Assembly (NCBI GenBank): GCA_964452725.1
Contig: CAYVMX010000001.1
Span: forward strand, 1 to 64,000
From: CAYVMX01 sp964452725
Lineage (GTDB): Bacteria; Patescibacteriota; Gracilibacteria; JAHISY01
Reading direction: 5' to 3'
DNA length: 64,000 nt
The notes under the pieces are model-generated. The model had not been told where the DNA came from. It saw only the letters and a program-made list of their open reading frames with translations, and ran no database searches. Below, piece after piece: positions 16,572 through 24,051 of this stretch. A program made the position numbers and the translations under genes. Positions within the stretch are counted from its first letter, which is position 1, and each line of letters starts with the position of its first letter.

Positions 16572-16940
16572 ATGTCTTTCCCTAGATTTCCAGTTCGTTT
16601 GCTACTAGTGGTAGCGCTACTGCTCGTAGGTCTGCTACCTGTGCTAGCAGCAGCTACCGATGTGATACCTGTCCCCGTAGCTGGTACCGAGGTCGCTAAG
16701 CTGCCTCAGGGTGATATCTTGGACGTAACAATCCCGACTGTGACCAAGCTCATGGTCTATGCACTAGGGATTACCTCGTTTATTATCTTCTCCGTCGCGG
16801 GTGTCATGTATGTCACTGCGTTTGGTAATCAAGAGCAGACCAAGAAAGCGACTCAGATAATCATCTGGGGCATCGTGGGGCTTGGCTTCGCAGCAGCAGC
16901 TTATGCACTGGTCAAAGGAGTACTCGGTTTTCAGTTTTAA
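16572..16940 (+). CDS. T4SS pilin-like protein 3 of 4
   Basis: The 122-aa protein has a signal peptide (LLPVLAAA), a short exported segment of about 25 residues and two hydrophobic helices around the loop VMYVTAFGNQEQTKKATQII. It is the smallest of the paralogues and closest to a bare VirB2/TrbC pilin. It starts 3 nt after the previous stop. A family A hairpin (16953-16985) separates it from protein 4. Confidence 0.72.
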   Translation: MSFPRFPVRLLLVVALLLVGLLPVLAAATDVIPVPVAGTEVAKLPQGDILDVTIPTVTKLMVYALGITSFIIFSVAGVMYVTAFGNQEQTKKATQIIIWGIVGLGFAAAAYALVKGVLGFQF

Positions 16941-16952
16941 TTTATAATTTAG

Positions 16953-16985
16953 ATTCCGGATCGCGCTTCGCTTGTCCGGAATGAC
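16953..16985. repeat. Family A palindromic repeat (copy A4)
   Basis: ATTCCGGA-TCGCGCTTCGCTTG-TCCGGAAT followed by GACG. The hairpin lies between pilin-like genes 3 and 4 and could tune their relative mRNA levels. Confidence 0.75.
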
Positions 16986-16994
16986 GAAACACAA

Positions 16995-17474
16995 ATGCTC
17001 TGGCAAAGAATCCTCAGCTCGGCTCTCATCACGCTCACTATGCTCGGTGGCGGAGTGAGTCTGGTACAGGCACAAGCATCTGCTACACCAACACCAACAC
17101 CAACACCAGCAGCTCAGCCAACAGCACCAGCACCAAAGGGTGTGACATTGCCCACTATCAACTGTCCTGCGGGCGTACCTGGCTGTAGCACTGCTGCGAC
17201 GACCAGTCTGACGACCGATGGCGCTGCATCGTCGACTACTCAGGTGATCCTTACGATCCTCGACGGTGTGCTCAAGTTCGCGGCGCTCATCGCCGTACTT
17301 ATGCTTATCATTGCGGGTGGTCGACTCGTCGTCGCTCGCGGCAATCAAGAGGATATTCAAGCTGCCCACAAGCAAATCGTTTGGACACTGGCAGGCCTAT
17401 TCGTAATCATAGCTTCACTGCTCATCGTAGATAATGTCGTCAAGCTAGTGTTTGACGCGACAGTGTCTCAATAA
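16995..17474 (+). CDS. T4SS pilin-like protein 4 of 4
   Basis: The 159-aa protein has a signal peptide ending near VQAQA, a Thr/Pro/Ala linker (PTPTPTPAAQPTAPAP), a Cys pair (NCPAGVPGC) and two C-terminal helices with the loop RLVVARGNQEDIQAAHKQIV. The loop matches proteins 2 and 3 (GN-[DQ]-E-x(3)-[KA]-A). It converges on groEL with a 29-nt gap that holds a small AACCATT/AATGGTT inverted repeat but no clear U-run. Confidence 0.72.
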   Translation: MLWQRILSSALITLTMLGGGVSLVQAQASATPTPTPTPAAQPTAPAPKGVTLPTINCPAGVPGCSTAATTSLTTDGAASSTTQVILTILDGVLKFAALIAVLMLIIAGGRLVVARGNQEDIQAAHKQIVWTLAGLFVIIASLLIVDNVVKLVFDATVSQ

Positions 17475-17503
17475 TTCCATTGATGATTGAACCATTGAAT
17501 GGT

Positions 17504-19153
17504 TTACATCATACCTGGCATACCACCCATGCCTGGCATACCACCACCCGCTGGAGCGGTTTCTTTTGGTTCAGGTTTGTCGGCGATGGCACACTCCGTC
17601 GTGAGGAAGATCCCCGCGATACTGGCGGCATTTTCCAGTGCGCTACGTGTCACTTTCGCTGGGTCGATGATACCAGCGGCGATCAGGTCTACGAATTCTC
17701 CCGTCGCGGCGTTGAAGCCGTGGGATTTGGATTTGTTGGTCAGGATAGTCTCGACGACGACACCGCCCTCGCGTCCAGCGTTGTCGGCGATCTGACGAGT
17801 CGGTCCTTCTAGTGCGCGGAGGACGATCTCGATACCGACTTTTTCGTCCTTGTCTAGGGTCGCCTCGCTGAGCTTCTTTAGTGCTTGGCTGGCGCGCAGG
17901 AGGGCGACTCCGCCACCTGCTACGATGCCTTCTTCTACAGCGGCCTTGGTCGCCTCGACGGCGTCCTCGACACGGTGTTGGCGTTCTTTTTGCTCGACTT
18001 CCGTCGCAGCACCGACGCGGATCACGCCGACACCACCGGTGAGTTTCGCTAGTCTTTCGATGAGCTTTTCCTTGTCAAAGTCGCTGGTAGCAGCGTCTAG
18101 TTCGGTTTTGATCTCGTTGATTCGGGCAGTGATGGCGCTCTTGTCGCCTTTGCCATCGACGACGGTCGTGTTTTCTTTGTCGGCGACGATTTTGCCAGCG
18201 CGTCCGAGGTCTGCTAGTTCGACATTCTCCAGCTTCAGCCCGACTTCCTCGCTGATGACCTTGCCACCGGTCAGCGCGGCGATATCGCTGAGCATAGCTT
18301 TGCGACGATCACCGAAGCCAGGGGCTTTGACCGCTAGCGCGCTGAATGCTCCGCGGAGTTTATTGACTACGAGTGTGGCGAGGGCTTCGCCGTCGATGTC
18401 CTCGGCGATGATTACTAGCTCTTTTTTCCCTGCGGCAGCGAGTTTCTCCAGTAGGGGGAGGATTTCTTGGATACTGCTGATTTTCTTGTCTGTGATGAGG
18501 ATCTGGGCGTCGTTGAATTCAGCTTTCAGACCTTTGGTGTCGGTGATCATGTAAGGGCTGACATAGCCGTTGTCAAACTGCATGCCCTCGACGACATCGA
18601 CTTCCAGACCGAGTGTCTGACCGGCTTCCACTGTGACGACGCCATTCTCACCGACTTTTGCCAGCACATCGGCGATGACTTGTCCGACTTCTTCGGATTG
18701 AGCACTGATCGTGGCGACTTGCTGCTGCTGCTCTTTGGTCTTCACTGGCTCGGCGAGTTTTTTTAGCTCGGCGACGACAGCACCCGAGGCCTTGTTGATC
18801 CCGTGTTTCAGGTTGATCGCATTTGCACCGTCGGTGAGGTATTTCAGTCCTTCGCTGATGATCGCGTGCGCGAGGACGGTCGCAGTCGTCGTACCGTCGC
18901 CGGCAGCGTCGTTGGTCTTGCTGGCGACCTCTTTGACCATTTCAGCGCCCATGTTTTCGTATTTGTCTTCCAGTTCGATTTCCTTGGCGATGGTCACACC
19001 GTCATTGGTGATCGTCGGTGAGCCGTAAGATTTTTCAAGGATTACATTGCGACCCTTGGGTCCCATAGTGATCCGTACAGCGTCGGCGAGCTTCGTCACA
19101 CCGGCGAAGAGCTTCTTGCGAGCGTCTTCGGAAAAGAGGATTGTTTTTGGCAT
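17504..19153 (-). CDS. groEL: Chaperonin GroEL (Hsp60)
   Basis: Forms the double-ring folding chamber with GroES. The 549 aa are standard, with the ATP-binding MGPKGRNVILEKSYGSPTIT and DGTTTATVLAHAI near the N-terminus, an apical domain in the middle, AAVEEGIVAGGGVALL near residue 400, and the flexible GGM-rich tail GGGMPGMGGMPGMM. It lies downstream of groES; the 115-nt gap between them holds a double-hairpin repeat. Confidence 0.99.
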   Translation of the reverse strand: MPKTILFSEDARKKLFAGVTKLADAVRITMGPKGRNVILEKSYGSPTITNDGVTIAKEIELEDKYENMGAEMVKEVASKTNDAAGDGTTTATVLAHAIISEGLKYLTDGANAINLKHGINKASGAVVAELKKLAEPVKTKEQQQQVATISAQSEEVGQVIADVLAKVGENGVVTVEAGQTLGLEVDVVEGMQFDNGYVSPYMITDTKGLKAEFNDAQILITDKKISSIQEILPLLEKLAAAGKKELVIIAEDIDGEALATLVVNKLRGAFSALAVKAPGFGDRRKAMLSDIAALTGGKVISEEVGLKLENVELADLGRAGKIVADKENTTVVDGKGDKSAITARINEIKTELDAATSDFDKEKLIERLAKLTGGVGVIRVGAATEVEQKERQHRVEDAVEATKAAVEEGIVAGGGVALLRASQALKKLSEATLDKDEKVGIEIVLRALEGPTRQIADNAGREGGVVVETILTNKSKSHGFNAATGEFVDLIAAGIIDPAKVTRSALENAASIAGIFLTTECAIADKPEPKETAPAGGGMPGMGGMPGMM

Positions 19154-19188
19154 TTTTAGATAGAATTAAGGATAAGATTATTTAGTCT

Positions 19189-19244
19189 GTTATGCCGGAC
19201 TTGATCCGGCATCTCGGAGATCCTGAATCAAGTTCAGGATGACA
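19189..19244. repeat. Family A repeat between groES and groEL (copy A5)
   Basis: ATGCCGGA-CTTGA-TCCGGCAT and ATCCTGAA-TCAAG-TTCAGGAT, then GACA. Two strong hairpins inside the groES-groEL transcript could cause partial termination or mRNA processing. Confidence 0.85.
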
Positions 19245-19268
19245 ATTTAGGTTAGGCTTTGTAAAAAA

Positions 19269-19568
19269 TTAGCCCAATACTGCGATCACATCACTCTCTT
19301 GAATAAACTGATATTCGTCTTGCCCGAGCTTAACTTCGGTCGGACCGTACTTCGAGTAGAGGACAGTGTCGCCTTTTTTTACACTCAGTGGTTCGCGTTT
19401 GCCATCACGACCCAGTTTGCCCGGACCGACGGCGACTACCTTTGCCTTTTGCGGCTTTTCTTTGTCTGCAGTGTCGGGGATGTAGAGACCACTGGCGGTT
19501 TGGGTTTCCTCTTTCTCCGGTTCGATGAGGATGTAGTCGTTGACAGGTTGGATTTTTGGATTGGCCAT
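19269..19568 (-). CDS. groES: Co-chaperonin GroES (Hsp10)
   Basis: The 99-aa lid of the chaperonin begins IQPVNDYILIEPEKEETQTA, with the mobile loop TASGLYIPDTADKEKPQKAK and conserved GDTVLYSKYGPTEVK. First gene of the groES-groEL operon. Its promoter (19602-19630) overlaps a 7-bp inverted repeat, so heat-shock or stress control by a repressor is likely, but the site is not CIRCE. Confidence 0.98.
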   Translation of the reverse strand: MANPKIQPVNDYILIEPEKEETQTASGLYIPDTADKEKPQKAKVVAVGPGKLGRDGKREPLSVKKGDTVLYSKYGPTEVKLGQDEYQFIQESDVIAVLG

Positions 19569-19583
19569 TTTGAAAATTAAATT

Positions 19584-19630
19584 AAATACTTAGCGGCGAG
19601 TATTTTATGAAAATGGCTCGACAAAGTCAA
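19584..19630 (-). promoter_or_regulatory. groES promoter with overlapping inverted repeat
   Basis: Minus strand TTGACT, 17 nt spacer, TAAAAT (19602-19630). The perfect inverted repeat AAATACT-N8-AGTATTT (19584-19605) covers the -10 and the start site, an ideal place for a repressor. It differs from the CIRCE consensus TTAGCACTC-N9-GAGTGCTAA. Confidence 0.7.
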
Positions 19631-19642
19631 TATTTGGATTGG

Positions 19643-19669
19643 TCTTTTTTCCGAATTTTCGGAGAAAAA
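19643..19669. repeat. AT-flanked TCCGAA palindrome (copy 1)
   Basis: TTTTTTCCGAATTTTCGGAG then AAAAA. A near-identical element on the other strand lies at 46773-46795. It sits just after the stop of the M15 lipoprotein gene, where it may end that transcript, although it lacks a U-run. Confidence 0.55.
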
Positions 19670-19673
19670 CTTC

Positions 19674-21610
19674 CTAAGATGCCTTTTTAAACGTTTTGTC
19701 TAGCTGCTGGCGAGTCTGCCAGAGCTGCTCCAATGCTTGGACTTGCTCTGCGGCTTCGTTGCGCTTGAGGGTTAGTGCTTTGACTTTGGTGAAGTTGACT
19801 GTTGTGGTGGTACGGGCTTGTACGAGGAGGTTATCAGTTTCGCGCAGGTGACCGCGAGCCTTTTGGTATAGTTTGCCGAATTCGTTTTGGCTGATGTGGC
19901 GGTACTGTTCTTTTAGCTTGGCAGTTTGTTGAAATAGTTTCTGATGCTTGCTGGCGAGCCTTTCCTGAGTATTTGTCGCAGCGACAGTCCGCTGTCCAGT
20001 CCAGATGAAGTGAGCAGGGTCATTGCTTGGGAGTGGCTGATGCCAGCCATTGGCCTCCATGATTGGTTTGAGCTGGGCGATATAGGTATGATCGGGATAA
20101 AGATCAATGGCGAGTCCTTTTTCGTGGAGGCTTTTGCCTGGCGTGGCAACTGGTCCTTTGAGTGTGGCTTTGAGTTTGGTCTGTAGCTCTCTGCTGCGCA
20201 GAGAAGAGGTCTTGATCGCTCCGATCATAAGCCCTTTTTTGCCTTTTACGACGATATTCGCATTTTGTGCGACGGCATGGATTGCTCGTAGTGAGGAGAC
20301 TGTGGCGAGGTCGGCAGTGATTGGTCGCTGGTTTAGTGTGATCCTCGTCATGATTCCAGTTGGCTTTAGTTTTTCTGGTTTGACTGTGGTGTTCGCCGCT
20401 TCGATCGGCTTAGAGGTCGCCTTCACGATCGTGATATCTGGCTTAGTTTTGAGATTGGTAGTAGTAGGAGTTTGGTTTACAAGTTTGGTCGCTACTTTGG
20501 GTTTGTGGGGTTTGGTAGCTTTGACTGTGGTGTTCGCCGCTTCGATCGGCTTAGAGGTCGCCTTCACGATCGTGATATCTGGTTTGGTCTCTGGTTCGGT
20601 CGCTACTTTGGGTTTGTGATACTTGGTGGTTCGGACTTGCGTGTGGTCTGGCGTGAGGTGGTAGGCTGCGGCTAGCTCGGTGTTTGAGATTACGAGAGCG
20701 TAGCGTTTGTCGTACTTCAGATCTGTGCGTGGGTTTTTCACACGCTTGCCTGTACTCTCCTCTACGAGATACCGCCAGGTATCGGCACCGAGGAGCTGTA
20801 CATAATGCTGCCAAGCAGCACGATCCTTTTTGTTGGATAGGTTTTTGGCATTTTCTACACAAAAATCTTGTGCACCCATGCCGCGGTGTGGTTTCGCCGC
20901 ACTGGTACCATTGTGTCCAGTGAGTTGCTCTACTTGAGTCGTCTTTGTCTTGGGGGATTGTTTAGCTTTTGCGCTGGCTCGGTCTCGGGCGGCTTGCCAT
21001 GCTTGAGGGCTGAGCTTCAGTTGGCCAGACAGTATGCGTGAGAGTGTGTGGGCAGTCCGTACATCTGGCATGACGGTATATTCCTCACCAGCGAGGAGGT
21101 TGCCTGTGTCTGCTGGGGTGTGACCTCGCTTGCTGACGAGGCGCTGGAGATCGACTTTTCCCCAGTCTGGTTCAAATTTTTTGATGAAGTCTCCCATTCG
21201 TATACCGATTGGGACTTTTTCCCAGTGTTGTCGGTCGATCAGCTTGTCGACAGGGTCGACTGTCTCGACTGACGTACTGGCACTTACATCTTCAATACTG
21301 GTGGGAGTTTTTTCCTCAGTGGTTGGAGCTTTTGTGATGGTGTAGCCAGTCTCGTCCTGCTGGAGACCACTCGGTAGTGGTGGTTTCGTCGCGGCTGTCT
21401 TTTGCTCTAGCTTTTGCTTGGACTTTTTTACATCGAGGGTGTTTTCTGTGGCGCAGCTGGAGAATATAGCAAGTGATAGTCCGATGGCNNNNNNNNNNNN
21501 NNNNNNNNNNNNNNNNNNNNNNNNNNNNNNNNNNNNNNNNNNNNNNNNNNNNNNNNNNNNNNNNNNNNNNNNNNNNNNNNNNNNNNNNTCGAGGGGGTTT
21601 TACGTTCCAT
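19674..21610 (-). CDS. Peptidase M15 (VanY/DD-carboxypeptidase-like) lipoprotein, interrupted by a gap
   Basis: The C-terminal catalytic region has the zinc motifs SLHEKGLAID (SxHxxGxAxD) and NDPAHFIW, as in M15 DD-peptidases that trim peptidoglycan stem peptides. The frame runs upstream past the first internal ATG (21197) through a Thr/Lys-rich linker to a hydrophobic segment ending FSSC, a plausible lipobox. Across a 100-N gap, ATG 21610 (MERKTPS) supplies the signal N-terminus. The middle holds a 23-residue direct duplication beginning TKPDITIVKATSKPIEAANT. A helical, possibly coiled-coil tail follows the peptidase. Confidence 0.75.
21489..21588. other. Assembly gap (100 N) near the 5' end of the M15 gene
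   Basis: Exactly 100 N. It probably removes only part of the signal peptide region. Confidence 0.98.
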
Positions 21611-21631
21611 AAATTCAAATAAAAGGTTCAG

Positions 21632-21660
21632 ATTTTATCTGGTATTTTTATTTCTGTCAA
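21632..21660 (-). promoter_or_regulatory. Promoter of the M15 lipoprotein gene
   Basis: Minus strand TTGACA, 17 nt spacer, TAAAAT. It has a perfect -35 and supports ATG 21610 as the start. Confidence 0.8.
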
Positions 21661-21697
21661 GTGCATGGTAAGACTTGCTAGGTGCTAAGTTGGAGCG

Positions 21698-21706
21698 TGT
21701 TAAAAT
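21698..21706 (+). promoter_or_regulatory. Extended -10 promoter of fba
   Basis: TGTTAAAAT, an extended -10 (TGnTAAAAT), 24 nt before the fba ATG. No good -35 is seen. Confidence 0.5.
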
Positions 21707-21730
21707 CCATTCAATCGTAATCTTCTAAAA

Positions 21731-22660
21731 ATGCCTCTCACTACGACTACAGATCTCTTTACTCGGGCGCTCGCAGGTGGCTACGCCATCGGCGGGTTCA
21801 ATGTCAATAATCTCGAAATAATCCAAGGTATCGTTCGAGCTGCCAGTGCGAAGAAGTCGCCTGTGATCCTCCAGGTCTCAGCTGGCGCGCGCAAGTACGC
21901 AGGGCAGACTTATCTCCGGCACTTGATCGCAGCAGCGGTGGAGGAGCACCCCGAGCTGCCACTCGCACTCCACCTCGATCACGGTGAAGACTTCGAGATC
22001 TGCAAAGCGTGTATCGACGGTGGCTTCACGAGTGTCATGATCGATGGCAGTAAGTATGAGTTTGCCAAAAATATCGAGCTAACCAAACAGGTCGTGGAAT
22101 ATGCGCACGCCAAAGGTGTGGTAGTCGAGGCGGAGCTCGGGCGGCTAGAGGGTATGGAGGACGATATCAAAGTGGAGAGCGGGCAGGGGAGCTACACTGA
22201 TCCTGATCAAGCTGTTGAATTCGTAGGGCAGACGGGCTGCGATAGTCTCGCCGTCGCGATCGGCACGAGCCACGGCGCGCACAAGTTCGCTGGAGAGCCA
22301 AAGCTCGACTTCGAACGACTCCAGACCATTCATGCCAAACTACCAGAGACACCGCTCGTACTGCATGGAGCGAGTAGCGTGCTCCAAGACTTCGTCGAAG
22401 AGATCAATAAGTACGGTGGGGAAGTCAAAGGTAGTCGCGGTGTACCGGAGGAGATGATCACTGAGGCGACCAAGTACGGCGTCACCAAAGTCAATATCGA
22501 TACCGATATTCGGCTCGGCTTCACCGCCGCGACTCGCCGCTACAACGTCGAAAACCCTGCCAACTTCGACCCGCGTAAGCCGCTCGCTGCTGCTCGTGAG
22601 GCGGTCCAGCAAATGGTCGAGCACAAGATCGAGATACTAGGCTCGGCTAATCAGATCTAA
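21731..22660 (+). CDS. fba: Fructose-bisphosphate aldolase, class II
   Basis: Zinc-dependent cleavage of fructose-1,6-bisphosphate to DHAP and GAP. The 309 aa show the class II signatures ALHLDHGEDFEICKACIDGG (zinc-binding His, then catalytic-site residues), VEAELGRLEG, AIGTSHGAHK and VNIDTDIRLGFTAATRRY. It is followed by gap after 4 nt, so two consecutive glycolytic steps share an operon. Confidence 0.97.
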   Translation: MPLTTTTDLFTRALAGGYAIGGFNVNNLEIIQGIVRAASAKKSPVILQVSAGARKYAGQTYLRHLIAAAVEEHPELPLALHLDHGEDFEICKACIDGGFTSVMIDGSKYEFAKNIELTKQVVEYAHAKGVVVEAELGRLEGMEDDIKVESGQGSYTDPDQAVEFVGQTGCDSLAVAIGTSHGAHKFAGEPKLDFERLQTIHAKLPETPLVLHGASSVLQDFVEEINKYGGEVKGSRGVPEEMITEATKYGVTKVNIDTDIRLGFTAATRRYNVENPANFDPRKPLAAAREAVQQMVEHKIEILGSANQI

Positions 22661-22664
22661 AGTA

Positions 22665-23675
22665 ATGCCAACTAAAAAACTTCGTATCGCGATCAACGGT
22701 TACGGGCGAATCGGGCGCAATGTCCATCGTCAAGTTTTGAATACGCCAGATATAGAGATAGTTGCGACGAATTCGCGTAGTGATGTCGAGTCTCGTGCGC
22801 ACTTGCTCCAGTACGACTCGCTCTATGGTACGCTGCCAAATCAGATTGAGGTTGCCGAGGATCATTTCATGGTTGATGGTAGTCGGGTTGAAAGTCTGAT
22901 CGGTGAGCCGGGTGTTGATTTCCAGTGGAGCGACTATGCTGTCGATATCGTGATCGAGGCTACTGGTCGACTGACTACTTACTCTGATGCGGAGAAGCAC
23001 CTCCAAGCAGGTAGCAAGAAGGTACTCGTGACCGCGCCGTGTAAGGATATTCGCGTTCCGACTTTCGTCATGGGGGTCAACGATCGCGAGTACAATTCAA
23101 ATGACAAAATAGTCAGTAACGCCAGCTGCACGACGAACTGTCTCGCACCAGTACTCAAGGTCCTCCACGATAGCTTCGGCATCGAGGCAGGTCAGATGAC
23201 TACTGTGCACTCTGTGACGAGCGACCAGCGAATCCATGACAATGACCACAAGGATCTACGCCGTGCACGCGCCTTTTTGCCTAGTATTATTCCGACCAAG
23301 ACTGGTGTGTCGTCTGCGCTGGCGCGTGTGCTGCCCGAGGTCGCGCGCAAGATCAAAGGTATCGCGCTACGGGTACCGACACTCACAGTTAGCTGTGTCG
23401 ATCTTGCGGCAGAGCTGCATCGTGAGGTGACAGTTGAGGAGGTCAATGCGGCGTTTCGCAAGGCTGCGGCAGGCGAGCTAAAGGGGATCCTCGCGGTCAA
23501 CGAAAAGCCACTGGTCTCAATCGACTTCAAGGGCGACTCACACTCCAGTATTTTTGACGCAACGGTGACCAAAGTCGCGGCAAATGGTAGGCTCGTCAAA
23601 GCGCTGAGCTGGTACGACAATGAGTGGGGCTATAGTGCGCGTGTGGTAGATCTCATTCATTTGATAGCAAAATAA
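22665..23675 (+). CDS. gap: Glyceraldehyde-3-phosphate dehydrogenase, probably NADP-preferring
   Basis: The 336 aa have the Rossmann motif INGYGRIGR and the catalytic SNASCTTNCLAPV with its nucleophilic Cys. The residue that normally contacts the NAD ribose (Asp in NDL) is replaced: the segment reads ATNSRSD, giving Ser37-Arg38. The second specificity site, normally DLPHKD, reads DNDHKD near residue 193. Loss of all three classic NAD determinants plus a new Arg points to NADP(H) use. Downstream of fba in one operon. Confidence 0.96.
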   Translation: MPTKKLRIAINGYGRIGRNVHRQVLNTPDIEIVATNSRSDVESRAHLLQYDSLYGTLPNQIEVAEDHFMVDGSRVESLIGEPGVDFQWSDYAVDIVIEATGRLTTYSDAEKHLQAGSKKVLVTAPCKDIRVPTFVMGVNDREYNSNDKIVSNASCTTNCLAPVLKVLHDSFGIEAGQMTTVHSVTSDQRIHDNDHKDLRRARAFLPSIIPTKTGVSSALARVLPEVARKIKGIALRVPTLTVSCVDLAAELHREVTVEEVNAAFRKAAAGELKGILAVNEKPLVSIDFKGDSHSSIFDATVTKVAANGRLVKALSWYDNEWGYSARVVDLIHLIAK

Positions 23676-23679
23676 AATC

Positions 23680-23988
23680 ATGCTGACTTACCATTCTATC
23701 GATGAAAAGCTACGATTGAGATTCAAACAGGAACACATAGTACTCTGTGAGCGTTTGAAAAAAGTCGTCAAAGAGCATCCAGATGACGAACATCTGCCAC
23801 GGTTAGTACGTTTCTTCGTCAAGACTAAAGCAGCTCTACAAAAGCACCGCTACCGAGTGGCTGAGTGGAAGAATCGCCTCGAAAAAATCAGCCTGCTCTA
23901 TGCCAAGCTACCCGAAGTCAAAAAAATCATCGCCAGTCTCATGCGACTCCTGAGCGATATCCTGACTGCGACGAAGCGGCAGAATTAG
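23680..23988 (+). CDS. Hypothetical all-helical protein (102 aa)
   Basis: It starts 4 nt after the gap stop and so belongs to the fba-gap operon. The sequence is strongly helical and basic (LRLRFKQEHIVLCERLKKVV, KTKAALQKHRYRVAEWKNRL), with no signal peptide or clear motif. The C-terminal half could form an amphipathic hairpin. No family recognised. Confidence 0.7.
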   Translation: MLTYHSIDEKLRLRFKQEHIVLCERLKKVVKEHPDDEHLPRLVRFFVKTKAALQKHRYRVAEWKNRLEKISLLYAKLPEVKKIIASLMRLLSDILTATKRQN

Positions 23989-24044
23989 TTAACCCCCTGC
24001 TCGCTCCGCTCGCTTCCCCCTTGAAAAGGGAGATTGAGGGAGTT
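23989..24044. repeat. Family B palindromic repeat (copy B3)
   Basis: TTAACCCCCTGCTCGCTCCG ... TTGAAAAGGGAGATTGAGGG. It lies between the convergent 23680 gene and leuS, and its hairpin may stop both transcripts. Confidence 0.75.
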
Positions 24045-24051
24045 CAAAAAC

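Noticed and set aside
16995..17474. Type IV (class III leader) pilins in the 15367-17474 cluster
   Set aside because: The proteins have ordinary Sec signal peptides and C-terminal helix pairs, not a G|FTLxE leader, so they are TrbC/VirB2-like rather than type IV pilins.
17850..18554. 234-aa plus-strand frame opposite groEL
   Set aside because: Ser/Ala/Thr-rich shadow of the groEL codons; groEL is unmistakable.
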